Below, in pieces: positions 24,551 through 37,853 of a stretch of DNA of 64,000 nt. This stretch comes from Paramecium sonneborni. Taxonomy: Eukaryota > Ciliophora > Oligohymenophorea > Peniculida > Parameciidae. Where the stretch lies: positions 281,562-345,561 of the forward strand of contig CAJJDN010000032.1 in the NCBI GenBank assembly GCA_905182985.1, in the 5' to 3' direction. Every line of letters begins with the position of its first letter. Within the stretch, counting starts at the first letter, position 1. Both the position numbers and the translations under genes were made by a program. The notes beneath the pieces are model-generated. The model ran no database searches and had not been told where the DNA came from. It worked only from the letters and a program-made list of their open reading frames with translations.

Positions 24551-26189
24551 ATGAAGGTGAATAATCAATAGCATGAAACTTATGATGAGATATAAGGTTC
24601 ATTTTCATTGGAAGATGATGAAAATTAGATTAACTGTTAGAGATATTCAATTGAAGAGATACCAACAAATTAACTTAGGTGTATAATTGTAAATAATTAT
24701 TAGTGGAGATGAAGCAATTGAGAAAAGTTTCATGCAATCTATAGGGAAATCATCAATTTTGAATAGTAAAACTTAAAAGACATCAATTCCTCTTACAGCT
24801 GTGATAATTATGAAAAGTATGGTTGGAGTAGGAATACTAGGTGTTGTAATAAATTTAAATAAAAGTTAGCCATATGTTACATCCAATTTTGGAGGAATTT
24901 TAACTACTCTAATTCTAATAATAATATTTTGTATAGGAATTTTGTCATCCATTTTGTTACTAAAATGCAAAAATTTATCAAGAAGGAGTAATATTTCAAC
25001 AATTGGATTTTTTGTATTTAAACATAAATGGATTGTGATAGTAATAAACTTGATTATAATTTCATCAAATTTAGGAGTATGTTTGAGTGAACTAATGTAT
25101 GAAATAAATTTTATTATTTTTTAGAATATTTGGGGATACTTGTAGTAATTTAGTGAATTATTTTTCAGGTCAGAATTCAACTGAACAACCTATATATTTA
25201 TCTCGACCATTATTGATAATTATAGCAAGTGTTGTGTTATTTCCATTTTTGATAGTGAAATAAATTGAAAAGTTGAAGTTTGTAAGTTTATTTGCACTTT
25301 TATCGATTGGAATGTTTACTTGTTCAGTTGTATACAACTATTTTCTAATTGAGAAAAAAAATGATACATTTACTTGGTGGTTGCCAGAGAATTTTTCAAT
25401 AATACGAGCTATGGCATCAATGCCTACTTTAATTTTAGCTTTTTGTTGGCAATTCAATTTATTTCCAATTTACAAAGGTATGACTAAAATAACAGACAGA
25501 AATTTAATAATCTCAACCATTTTAGGATTTGTTATGGGATCTATACTTTATCTTTTAGTAGGAATTTTAGGTTTTGCAACATATGGAATAAAAGTATAAT
25601 ATCATTAAATTAATTATAGATAGAACCAAATTATTTATTAAGTATTAATGATTCAGATGTTGGTGGACCTTTATTTGTTCTATTGAATTTATCTTTTGTT
25701 CTTTCAACAACTTTGACTATACCTTTGATGTTTTTTGCAGGTCGGAATAACTTTATATAACTAATTAAATAATTATAAGTAAGAAATTTCTATTTATTTT
25801 AGAACAACAAAACAAAGATTTTGTCAAAAAATAGAAAAAATTTGCTTGAAAATTAAAACAAAGATTTAGATTATAATACTATAGTTAATTTAAAGAAAAA
25901 ATCTTAAGCAATAAGATTTTATGGAATAAGCATAATTTTATTTTTGATGATAACGGTAGAAGCAATATTCTTGAGAAACTTAGGAATAGTTTATAATTTA
26001 TTAGGATCTATAACATGTAATGCAATATAATTAGGACTGCCAACTTTGTTTTATATATTTTTAGCGAAATAAGTAAAGAGAATGAAGTTTAGAAACATTT
26101 AAAATAGAATTTTCTATTATTTAGTTTGTTTATTACTGCTACTAAGTATATTTCTTACATTTTTTTGTGTGACAAGTGAATTTGTTTGA
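24551..26189 (+). CDS. Amino-acid transporter (AAAP/SLC36-38 type)
   Basis: Polar N-terminus of about 60 residues, a 25-nt intron (24679-24703), then TSIPLTAVIIMKSMVGVGIL, the typical first transmembrane segment with the GVGIL break. About ten further hydrophobic segments follow, including FGGILTTLILIIIFCIGIL, WIVIVINLIIISSNLGVC, MPTLILAFCWQFNLFPIY and TILGFVMGSILYLLVG. More short introns are present (around 25125 and 25590). The family moves amino acids with protons or sodium across plasma, lysosomal or vacuolar membranes. Convergent with the isocitrate dehydrogenase gene. Confidence 0.8.
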
Positions 26190-26289
26190 ATTGATTGAAT
26201 ATTAAATAATAATATTAAAAAATTGATTTAAATAATGAATGTGGGAGATTATAATAAAATAGATACATAAACTTAAATATATAAAAATA

Positions 26290-27452
26290 TCATTTTCCTA
26301 AACTTTTGATAACTTCATTTGTGAACTGATCTGTAGTTGCATTTCCACCAATATCTTTAGTTTTAATCTAAAGAATAAAAGATTGGTTACTTTTTTATTT
26401 TAAATAGTATATTAAACAGATCTACAAATTTAATCTGCAAAGTTTGGTAAACCAAGATGTCTTAGCAAAAGAGTGGAAGAAACAAGCATAGCAGAAGGAT
26501 TCACAACATTTTTGCCTAGAATATAGATAAGATTACCTGCTATATCTCTTCCTGTATGTCTACAACCTTAAGAGAAGAGAGCATGATCTCTACCAATAGA
26601 TGCTCCAGCAGCCATTCCTACTCCTCCAGTGATACCAGCAACTACATTTTAAACAATAGAGCCATATAAATTTGGCATAACCATTACATCAAACTATGTT
26701 GGATTCTTTACCAATTGCATACAACAATTATCTATAATCATTTCTTCATATTTTATAAATGAATATCTTTATGCTACTTCTCTACATGCTTATAAAAATA
26801 GTCCATCTACTAGTTTCATTATATTAGCTTTGTGAACAGCTGTAACCTTCTTTCTACCACTAAGATGAGCAAATTCAAATGCATATTCAGCTATTCTTAG
26901 AGATGCTTATTTTGTAGTCACTTTTATTGATTCTACTACTCCTGGATATACCTCATGCTCAACTCCTGAATATTCACCTATTATTATCTTTTTAAATTCT
27001 TACCTTCAGTATTTTCTCTTATCACTACTATATCTGTATTATTATGTCTTTATGTAATCCCTTCAACGGAAAAAGCAAATGTAATATTTGAATACAAGTC
27101 TAAATATTTATAGAACTTGTAATTATCTGTATACTTTTAATTCTTTTCAGTCATCACTCCCAATAGAATACATTCATTTTTTCTTAATTGCTTCTTTGAA
27201 TCATCATTCTCAAAATTGAAATTTTCTAACACATCAAATTTTATTGGAACATGTAATGCTTCAAATACAGTTCTTACACTATCTATTAATTTCTATTTTT
27301 TTAATACTTGTTATTTCAGGTCCTATTCCTACTCCTGGAATCAAAGTTACATTTTTCAAAGCTCCTTCTCCTGGCTTTTGCAAATAATTTTAAGACCAAG
27401 CACCTCTAAGTTAAGCATTTGAACGAAAAGCAGATCTTATGCAATTCCTCAT
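26290..27452 (-). CDS. NAD-dependent isocitrate dehydrogenase subunit, mitochondrial
   Basis: Oxidises isocitrate to 2-oxoglutarate in the citric acid cycle. The basic, Arg-rich N-terminus ([19 protein letters not shown]) fits a mitochondrial presequence. Then [18 protein letters not shown] (interrupted by a 26-nt intron), [60 protein letters not shown] and [11 protein letters not shown], all positions of the IDH3 family. It ends [15 protein letters not shown]. Three 23-26 nt introns are needed. Which of the IDH3 subunits it is cannot be told by eye. Confidence 0.92.
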
Positions 27453-28042
27453 AAATAAATTTTTATAAAAAATATTTTATAATACCATTATGTAAGTAAT
27501 ATTAGAGGTTTTCTGAGAAAGAGATTGCTTAAATTATTATTTCATTTAGTTACCTTAATAAAACTTTATAAATTAAGATTCAAATCATTCAAGAATAATT
27601 GAATAATCAAAAAAAACTTAAAAGATGGATGACCAAAAAAAAGTAATTTGTTATGAATAAATTTTTTAAATGAGTAAAGAAAAGAATTACAAATTCTATT
27701 TGTTAAATTTTCTCAAAATAATATAATTAATAAAAGTTAGCATTATCATCAGAAAATCAAAACAATTATTTTATAAATGTATATGTTTTAAAGAAATAAA
27801 ATAATTCGCAAGAACCTCACTAACTAAGAGATGATTATTATTAAATAAATAAATTTCATGTTGATAAAAATAATAAAATTTCCAAATATAAATTAATATT
27901 ATGCTTACTGAAAAGTGTTTTTTTAGTAAATTCTTACCTGTTAATGATGCTTTCCATATATCATAATTTTCATCTAAAAATTTTTCGAAAGCCTTTTTAT
28001 TATTATTTTAAATAATTTAGAAATTTGATCATATATTCTGAA
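27453..28042. other. Intergenic region with only weak ORFs
   Basis: A frame from 27625 to 27844 (MDDQKKVICYEQIFQMSKEK...) is open but has no recognisable domain and is within chance length. Otherwise nothing seen. Confidence 0.35.
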
Positions 28043-28474
28043 TCAAAAATAGATAATAAAGTTGAAGAATAATTTTTAGTAAGGATATTGTTTGAATTTT
28101 ATCAATTTTTCCTTAATTTTTAACTTATAGGTGCAGGAGTTTTTGAATAATGCTTTATTGGTTTTTCGAAAACCCTTTCTTTTATTTTTAAGATTTAGTC
28201 TCTTCCATTCTGATTTTCTAATTTCTTTTGTACATTCCTCAAAATTTAATAGATTTTATTTCAATTTTCTCTTAATAAAATATCTCTACATTTTTGCTCT
28301 TGAAAAAGAAGTAAAATTTTAACAGTTCTCATTACAAATTAAATACTGCATACATAATTTTTGCAGTGATACTATTTATTTTTTGAAGTTACTTTCTTTA
28401 ATTCTTTTGAGTATTTAAAGTGGTTTCTTTAGTACAAATTAGACATTATGGGAACTAATTAAATTAACTTACAT
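28043..28474 (-). CDS. Doubtful ORF, 143 residues
   Basis: Open from MQVNLISSHNVQFVLKKP to a TGA at 28043. The part LNFEECTKEIRKSEWKRL looks protein-like, but the whole is Lys, Asn and Phe-rich. With TGA as the only stop, a frame of this length is not rare in AT-rich DNA. No family recognised. Confidence 0.2.
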
Positions 28475-28617
28475 TTTTTATTTGTCGACCCATTAAAATC
28501 AAATCAATGGCTTGACGTAGCAAGTATTTATTTAATATTATGTTTTTCTAATAAGTTCAATTTTATTTTTGAATTGAAAAAGTTTTTTTACTTATTAAGA
28601 AAAAATTAAACAATAGA

Positions 28618-28846
28618 ATGATAAGTCAGCACCGCAATTAATACAAAATCTAGAATGTTTAGAATAAAATATGAATGATCAGATTAGGATTTACTAGATG
28701 AATCTGGCCCCTTAAAAAACTTCAATGAATAATATGAATAATAGGCTCCATTAAAAAGCAATAACAAAATGATTAAAAATAAATCATAGCTGATACAATT
28801 TATTAAATTACATCATGAAATGACATTTTATCATATATATGGCTGA
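28618..28846 (+). CDS. Small hypothetical protein, 65 residues
   Basis: Two coding-like pieces, MISQHRNQYKIQ and DLLDESGPLKNFNEQYEQQ, join in frame if a 31-nt GT...TAG interval is removed. Ends TFYHIYG then TGA. No family recognised. Confidence 0.35.
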
Positions 28847-29052
28847 AGAAACATATATAAAATAAAAAATATTTTTTCATTATTTCTTTTGAGAGATTAA
28901 CATGTAATAATGAACTTGATTAAGAAGCTCTTAAAAAAGTTAGCTTAAAGACAATTATCAAATTTTTTAATAATTCATTTTACAATAAAATTTAATTATT
29001 TATTTGATAATATAAATTATATATTATAACTCTATTAGTTAATCATTTATAT

Positions 29053-30254
<1,202 letters not shown>

Positions 30255-30269
30255 TCACTTATAATTATT

Positions 30270-30930
30270 ACCAAAATATACTGTTGATCTCATCTTTTTC
30301 TAATCATTACTTATCTATTACTTCAATGAGTACCAAATTTCTCTTTTCAATATCTTAATCTTGTTTCTTAATATGAAATCATTATTTTTTACTTTGGTTC
30401 TCAAATAAGAGCAATCTTCTCTTCTTAAAAGTTTTTATTTTTTAATTAATTTTAAATATCTACTAGCTTCCCTTAAATTCTTTCTATTTTTTGTTATTCT
30501 TCAATTTAATGTTTGAGTTATTTCAACTACTACTTAATCCACTAAAGAACATTAATCCCAATATATTAATGACTTAGGCTTGAGTTCGCGAATCCTTTAA
30601 TCATTGTATAAACAGATTCAGAAAATATTTTGATTTCAGTTTTTTTACAATTAATTTATATAATTCTTATAATAAATCAAATTTGCAAATTGTTATTAAT
30701 TCTGTAATTAAGTATTTATATCAAAAATTCCTAATTTTTCTAGTTTTTTTTTAATTGAATACAATGATAACACAACCAATTTAGAATATATTTATGCTTT
30801 TCTATTTCCCTATAACAATTCTCAGATTAACTATATTATCTAGTTATCTTTTGCTTTTATTAAAGATTGAGCAAACTAGAAAATATAAGGAAAAATTTAT
30901 AATTATCATTAAAGCACTTATTGTTTTTGA
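30270..30930 (-). CDS. Coiled-coil protein, exons unresolved
   Basis: Clear coding pieces lie in different frames: RQYSQSENCYREIEKHKYIL near 30820 and LKQLKHQIEEQQKIERIQGK near 30490. Several GT...AG intervals could join them but no single arrangement is compelling. No family recognised. Confidence 0.35.
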
Positions 30931-31226
30931 AAATCTTATTTTAACAGATTTTTTTTGGGTTAAATAATAACTTTATGTAGATTAGGTTTTTTATTACCCT
31001 ATAACTCCCGGATTACATGAAAAATTTAATTCGATTATATTGATAGATCCTTGTTATGTTTTAAAAGCAAACATTTTAGTAATTATAAGCAGACATATGA
31101 TGATCATTGAAATAACAGTGAAAATTATTACTTCTTATTAAAAAAAAAGATATATTGAATAAATTTATTATGGATTGGGCTTTAAATTTATATATTATTT
31201 TAATTCAGATAAGTCTGTGTACTCAA

Positions 31227-32404
31227 ATGAACTCTACACCAGTTGGAACAAGAATTAGAAATAACAGGGAATCTATGTCAAATATAACAATCAATAAACT
31301 TCTACTTCCAAACAATATCAAATTAAAAAAATCTCATAACAATTCTTAAAGCCAACAAATATTAGAAATGCAAATAGATGAAAATGATTTTTTTATTCCA
31401 AAAAAAAGTTTAAGAAGAGTTAAATATTCAGATTAAAATAGTAAGATTAAAATCTATCATTCATAGTATTGACAAACTCAATAACTGGAAAATCATTATA
31501 ATCCTAACTAATTGGTAAGTTTTTGCGTGAGAATAATCTTCAATTTCATAGAATAGACTCTAGAAAATAAATTACTATTAAAGAATTAGTATCAACGTCG
31601 AAAGTTTATAATGTTATAAAAAAAGATGGAAATATAAATACAGAACCAAATTCAGATAAATAAACTCTTCCGTTTATGCCTTAGTTGAAATAATCTTAAG
31701 TTAAGGATGACTTATATAAATTCACTTTTTATAGTCCTAAAACTTAGGAGAATAAACTTAGATTGCCAAAAGAATTCTAAATTCAACCTTGTAGCAAAAA
31801 AAAATATTTTATATGAGTAAAGCAATGAATCTAATAATTATATTTAATAATTTTTATTGCATAATTTTTAAGATTCTTATGTCTGCAAAATGAATAACAT
31901 CTCCTTAAAGTAATAAATGCACTTAAAGTAATAGAGGTCATGAAATCAAAACAATTTAAAAATTAGAATGTTTTACAACTACTAATCCAAAAATAAATAA
32001 GGTATTCAAGTCTTAGGGTTATTAGTTATTATTAGAGCAGTAAACATCAGTTGACTTATGCTATGGATCAATTAGAATTTAATAGCTTAACAAATAAAAT
32101 ATTGATAAAAAATAAACATAATCATGACAGAGAACAAATAATAAATTAATTACTTGAAGAGAACATAAAATTGAAAGAATAAAATGATTAGAAAAATAAA
32201 TTAATAGAAATGTTAATAGATGAAAGAACACATATTAAAAGAGTTATTAGTCTCCATATTACTCCTGAAAAAGATATTTAACAGTCAAAAACAAATTTTA
32301 GACTTTAAAGTCCAAATCATATGGAATTTACATTTTATAAAAGTCCTAGTAGAGGCTTACCTAAAGAATTCTAAATAACTCCTTCTCGGAAAATGTTTTT
32401 TTGA
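31227..32404 (+). CDS. Hypothetical Ser/Asn-rich protein with coiled-coil part
   Basis: Starts MNSTPVGTRIRNNRESMSN. A 26-nt intron joins to LTNSITGKSLQSQLIGKFL and continues to KKKYF, where a run of nine A lies close to a frame change. The last exon reads QLEFNSLTNKILIKNKHN, LLEENIKLKEQNDQ (coiled coil), RGLPKEFQITPSRKMFF. One join in the middle (31800-31930) is unresolved and could reflect a homopolymer error. No family recognised. Confidence 0.5.
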
Positions 32405-32615
32405 AAAATAATAAATACTGATGCTTTTCATAAATATTTGCTCTATAATTATGCAAATTTAATAAAATATCATCATCAGCCTTTATTAAAGTATTTGATA
32501 AGAACTAATGCATTTTAAAATACTACTAAATATCAGTAATTAATAAAGTTAGTTATAAATAAAAATTGATTAATATACAAATGCTTATTTTTTAATATGT
32601 AATTAATTATAAAAC

Positions 32616-34872
32616 ATGCAAACTCTAAATATTTTAACTAAAAAACTAAATTCTCTAAATATTAGACAAAATAATAAAATTTTCAAACAAAATTTTTCGA
32701 TGGATAAGGATTAGGAAACAAAAAAGTTGGTCTTTTAATGTCAATTATAAAATGTATAATGTAATTCTTCAAATGATGTAAAATTGGAAGAAATAGATTC
32801 ATTTTGGAACTACAATCTTAAGTAGAGTTGTTCTGTTAATATTGAGGATTTATTTAAAATCCAAGTAGAAGACAATTGTACATTAGAATAAATCACTTCA
32901 AAAGTAAAATTATTCTTAAAACCACAAATTGAAAAAGTAAAATTTAACTTCATAATAGTTTTTAAAAGTGAATCGTAGAAATGTTAAACTAATTAAATAT
33001 CCAAAAGCTTTATGGAACTCCAATTTTAGTGTTTAGAAAAGGTTGGGAAAATAATTATTATTTTCGGAATAATAGGTAGGATATAAAACTAATGAAAATT
33101 AAGTTATTATTCACAATATTGCGCCATAATTAATACATTAATATACAAATTATTTAAAAATAGATAAAAACATAAAAGTAAGTAGTGTTTTTAAAATAGA
33201 GACAAGAAACCTAAGATTTAAATTTTAAGTACAATTTTACTTCAGAATTAAGAGAGAAGTATAAAATTGACATTCTTAAAGTAAATAAAGAAATATGGAG
33301 ATCTTAAGAGGGAGTCAAAGAAATGATTATACTAAATAAGAAATATTCTCTTAATCATATGGACTTTAGTAAGATTATTATAATTAAATTCTAGTTCAAA
33401 TATATTCTTAATTTTTATATTTAATTGAAAAATAAAATATTTCTAAATTAACTTAGGATGAAATATCTGACTATCTTAAGAATTAAATTGCTAAAAAAAA
33501 TGTTAATCTAGAAATAAACATAAATTCATTGATTCAGATCTATTTACAATTATAAAACAAATAATTTTCTGAAGTTAAGTAAACGATATTTTAAAAATTA
33601 AATCTTATTTAACAATTTGATTTGACTGCAATTTAGAATCTATCATTTAAATCTTTTAAAACTAATGAATACTTTTAAAAAGATTTTGCATTTATTTGCA
33701 ATTCATGTTCATTATATAAAAATTAATGTAAATGTTAATTTATGAATAAATTGGCTTAAGTAAAAAGTTTCTTAGAATTTTGTTGTATTTTAAATTATAA
33801 AGGAAACTCTAAGAAACCTCAATGGTGTTATGATTTGTTAAAAGCAAATACATAAAACATTTGTGGAGAGAACTGTTATAAAAATCAAAACAACTTTGAA
33901 ATTTTAAGAAAGCAAACTAATATGAATTAATTGATAGAAGAAGATTAACCAATTATAATTGACAGAGATCCGTGTTTATTAGCCAAAATGTATAAAAAAG
34001 ATTGTTTATCATTTTTTAAGCAATGTAAATATCGATACAAAGAGATTAAATAGTAATATTTATAGGCAATTAAATAAATATAGGAAAAGTAAGATAAAGA
34101 AGCTCTTGTAAATTATCCATTTAATAATGCGAATTTATATATTCCATGTTGTCATTAATAAGATTTTAAATGTGAGAAATGTAATTGCGATTAATTTTGT
34201 TCAAAATACTGTGATTGTTAATAAGATTGGTGTTAAAAAAAGCTTAAAGGATGTTCTTGCAAAGATAGATGTTCTATAGATAGTAAATGTTCTTGTAGAA
34301 GAGATAATGTAGAATGTGATCCTTTAGTTTGCAAATGTTGTACTCTAGATTCTAATTCAGTTTGCTCAAATATTTAAATTTTAATCAATAATATAAAGCC
34401 TACTTTATTAGGAAGATCAGGAGTTTGTAATGGACTTGGAGTATTTACCAGAAACTATATAATGAAGGATGAATTAATAATATTATATATTGGAGAAGTA
34501 CTGATTGATGATGAGGATGAAATTCGGGATTAATTCGATGATACATTCACTTTTTATAGCTATTAATTAAATGAAGATAAATATTCATTGGAAAGTCGAT
34601 TCTGTGGAAATGAAAGCAGATTTATTAATCATAACAGTCAAAATTTAATGAATTGTAAAACTCGATAGATATTTTCATCAGGTAAAATTATGATTTTAAT
34701 TTCAGGTAAATTTCACTTAGCAATATATGCTCTCAAAGATATAGAACCTGAACAAGAGATACTTTTGGACTATAATGAAGGCGGTCAAATAAATAAAGAT
34801 CTTAATAATTGGGTTGATATGAATTCTTAGTATTGGAATTATAAGTGTACTACTTATATAGGAAAAAAATGA
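32616..34872 (+). CDS. Enhancer-of-zeste-type histone methyltransferase (CXC and SET)
   Basis: The C-terminal half has the pre-SET CXC layout of E(z) proteins: KCEKCNCDQFCSKYCDC, WCQKKLKGCSCKDRC and CSCRRDNVECDP with VCKCC. The SET domain follows: GRSGVCNGLGVFTRNYI, YIGEVLIDDEDE, SRFINHNSQNLMNC (the RFxNH motif), FHLAIYALKDIEPEQEILLDYN (catalytic Tyr). A 24-nt intron lies between IFSS and GKFHLA. Upstream are Cys-rich helices (FICNSCSLYKNQCKC). Family members are the catalytic subunit of PRC2 and methylate histone H3 Lys27. In Paramecium, Ezl proteins guide transposon silencing and DNA elimination. The N-terminal exons (about 33000-33560) need two or three introns I could not all fix. The start could also be Met at 32704. 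Confidence 0.85.
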
Positions 34873-34955
34873 TTTATAATTTTTTATGGTAATTAAAAGT
34901 AATATCATTTAAAAATAGTTTACTCTTTCATCTTTCTGAAGGAATAGAGAGTTTT

Positions 34956-35898
34956 TCATAAGCTTATAAATATTTTCTTAAATGTGTTAGAGAATTATTG
35001 CAAATAAAGAGTAACTAAAAATATGTAATATTTTTATTAATTTACTTAATATTTTTTAATTAAAACTTGAAGCAGTTAGAGTAATCTTTACGCAAAGTTT
35101 TCCTGTTTAAAATGATAGAGATTGACTATTAAATGCACTAAATCTTCATAATTAGTTTGTTGCTCAAGTAGATTCTATTCTTTTATATTACAAAATTCAA
35201 TAATTGTCTTTAAGTTAGCTTTTTTAAGAGCTTGATAATCTTGTTGATTATTAGGTACATATCCATAACATATATTTTTATTTAGCTAAAATATCATATG
35301 CTTTAAATTAGTAAGTCCATCTGAAAAAATGAGTAGTGCATCCTTATAATATTATTCTAAGATATTAATACTATTTACATTATTAATTTAAATTAACTTG
35401 ATAAACAGGACTTGAAAACTCATTTTTTGTTAAAATATGATATTAATATTGAATTTAAGGATCTTCAATATTAATAAGAAATTTCTATTACGATATTCCA
35501 TCCTTATTTTTCATTCGTATTCTTCTTTAAAATTAACCCATTGAAAATTATGATCCAGAAATGTAAATTTGAAAATTCTATGGGTTTACACATTGAAAAT
35601 ATATTTTTCTATGGTTCCATACATCGAGTGAATGTTTATTAGTTATTCTGTTAGGCCCTGATTCCCAAAATATTTTTTAAACTTTATCATAATTAGAAAT
35701 GAAATATTTATATTCAAGTTCATGATAAGCTACTTCAGTTACCCATATATCATCCTTAAAATGAAATTTAATTTATACTTAGGTCCAAGTCATTCTAATT
35801 GCTTATTCAGGATTCCATTATCCTAAATATTTTGATTTACCTGATATATATAAGGCCTATCCAAATTAAGCCTTATAATGAATCTATAATAGGATCAT
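34956..35898 (-). CDS. Starch-binding CBM20-domain protein
   Basis: 306 residues after removing a 22-nt intron (35357-35378). The N-terminal CBM20 reads KAQFGQALYISGKSKYLGQW, NPEQAIRMTWT, IKFHFKDDIWVTEVAYHE, LEYKYFISNYDKVQKIFWES, with the sugar-binding Trp residues. A second similar but weaker block follows (FQIYISGSQFSMGQF, QIQYQYHILTKNEFSS). The C-terminal 120 residues are helical. CBM20 binds alpha-glucans such as starch or glycogen; no catalytic domain is visible, so it may be a scaffold. Confidence 0.85.
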
Positions 35899-36073
35899 TT
35901 TTACTTTTAATTAATAATTTAAAAGGATTTATTTGAGAAGGTTATGATGCTAAAAATAATACGCAAATTTTATACTAGCAATTTTTAATAAAAATGATAT
36001 AATATGTAATATAAAAAAATTATATAAAAATTGTATAATATCCTAAATCAATATTGTAAAATCTGGTTACAGA

Positions 36074-36603
36074 TCACTAATTTTATGTATCCAATTTTAG
36101 TTTAACAGTATTAGAATAATCTAATTCAGCTATAAATAGTCATTAAAAAAATATAAGATAATAATTTTAGAATTTTAAATAATATAATTAAGGAACTAAA
36201 ATTTCTATATCTTTATAAAGAATTAATATTATCAGAATAGTGATAAGATACTTTTACTTTTTTAAATTGATCTTAATTTATTAGATGATTTCCAATAAAT
36301 ATTTTCCATCAGCTTTTGTAAATAAATGTAAATAGAGAATTCTGATATTTTGTTAATTCTTGAACTCCTTATTATATTTATTCATTTAAGGTAAATGAAC
36401 TTTTAGAAAACATATTTAACCAACCAATATAATAAATCATCATTAACTCTACTTTTTTATTTTAAGTACAGCAATAAAATAGGATGATTTCTTACTTTAA
36501 ATCTTAAGATAATGATACCATCTCTGCTTCTTGTGTAAATCTATATAAAACTGAAATCTTTAGGTATTAATATGACAGCAGCAATATTAAAAAATTTATA
36601 CAT
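36074..36603 (-). CDS. Hypothetical protein, multi-exon
   Basis: Starts MYKFFNIAAVILIPKDFSF with IQIYTRSRDGIIILRFK and ends AELDYSNTVKLKLDTQNQ. Between them, LFTKADGKYLLEIIQQIK lies in another frame, so introns are required; one TGA near 36145 is not explained by my joins. The N-terminus resembles a small longin or TRAPP-like fold, but that is only an impression. Confidence 0.4.
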
Positions 36604-36659
36604 TATTTAATTAGTCCTCCTTCATTTCATCTTTTAATTAAAAAACTCGCCTATCATAT

Positions 36660-37000
36660 TGTTTCAATTATACTCCTCATCTTCTGATTTATTTTTTATG
36701 ATAAATTTATTGAAGAGTTTTATTCAGTGTATTTTTACAATCATTTAATCTATAAATATTCATGTAATATTAATCTAAATATTGTTCACATTTTCTATGA
36801 ATTTTTTAATATTCTTGTTGTTTTCATATAGAATTGTGTTATTCAAAGTGAGAATTTGAATATAAACTTTTAAGAAAAAGGATAAGAGCATTACCTAATG
36901 TAATATTATTACTTATCTCTACTTATAATTCAACAAGAGTTGTTTATTTTTTTAAATCATATTTTAATTATATATATTCGCATTCATTTATAGTAATTTT
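36660..37000 (-). CDS. Hypothetical gene fragments
   Basis: A coding-like piece reads QQEYQKIHRKCEQYLDQYYM and IYRLNDCKNTLNKTLQQIYH. The start and the last exon (perhaps ending SEDEEYN) are in other frames with uncertain introns. No family recognised. Confidence 0.3.
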
Positions 37001-37517
37001 TTATTCAAATATGTTTTTACTACATAAATATTATTGTAATTTGAAAATTTTAGAAAAATTAATAAACTAAATTTATTTATTCAAATATTTCTAATTGAAT
37101 TTAACTATTGCATAAGTAATGCATAAATATTTGTAAAAATAAAAACACAAGCATTTGTTTTCTTATTTTAATTTTATTATTATCAAGAATATTGATGAAT
37201 AGATGGCTTTAGAATTATTTTTTAAATAAGAGAAATTTTTTTACTGATTTGGCAATTTAATAATTTATTTCATAATTTACTAGCACCTTAATCATTTTAT
37301 ATAAATTCTAGAGAATCTTAAACATTTTTCTTGTATATAGAACAATTATTGGCTTGATTATTCTTAATAATATTGATATATAGAATGAATATGCAAGAAA
37401 AATAATCTGAATGAAAGTTTGAACTCTAATTGTGAATATTTTTCTTTTATAACTATAAGTTGAGAATATATAATAGCATGGATTATAAAGTTTATAATTA
37501 ATAATATAAAAACGAAA
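37001..37517. other. Intergenic, AT-rich
   Basis: Nothing recognisable. A minus-strand frame 37308-37541 is low-complexity and hydrophobic and I do not call it. Confidence 0.4.
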
Positions 37518-37752
37518 ATGGATAACAGATAAAGACAGCAATCAGCAATGACTTATCAAGAATACTTAAACTATTTTAATAAGGAGCCAAATTCTCCTCG
37601 AATAAAGTAATAATATTAATTAAAAGTTTAGGCCCAAGGAAAGTCCAGTAGAACCTTTATCAGATTTAGAATTGAGCCCTCTTTAGGAGAAACATCGAAA
37701 AAAGTTAACAGTACAGAGTTGTAAAGTTATCTAAATAAATTCAAAACTATGA
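37518..37752 (+). CDS. Small hypothetical protein, 69 residues
   Basis: Starts MDNRQRQQSAMTYQEYLNYF; a 25-nt intron (37607-37631) joins to PKESPVEPLSDLELSPLQEK, ending VIQINSKL. The region has several Ser-Pro sites. No family recognised. It is convergent with the trichocyst gene (about 100 nt between stops). Confidence 0.55.
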
Positions 37753-37853
37753 TATTTAATTTTAAATAGCAAAGATTTCAGCTAAAATAATATATTTATA
37801 AGATATGTAAAATATATTTGTGCTTAATAATAAGAAACTTAAATTTATTTCTT

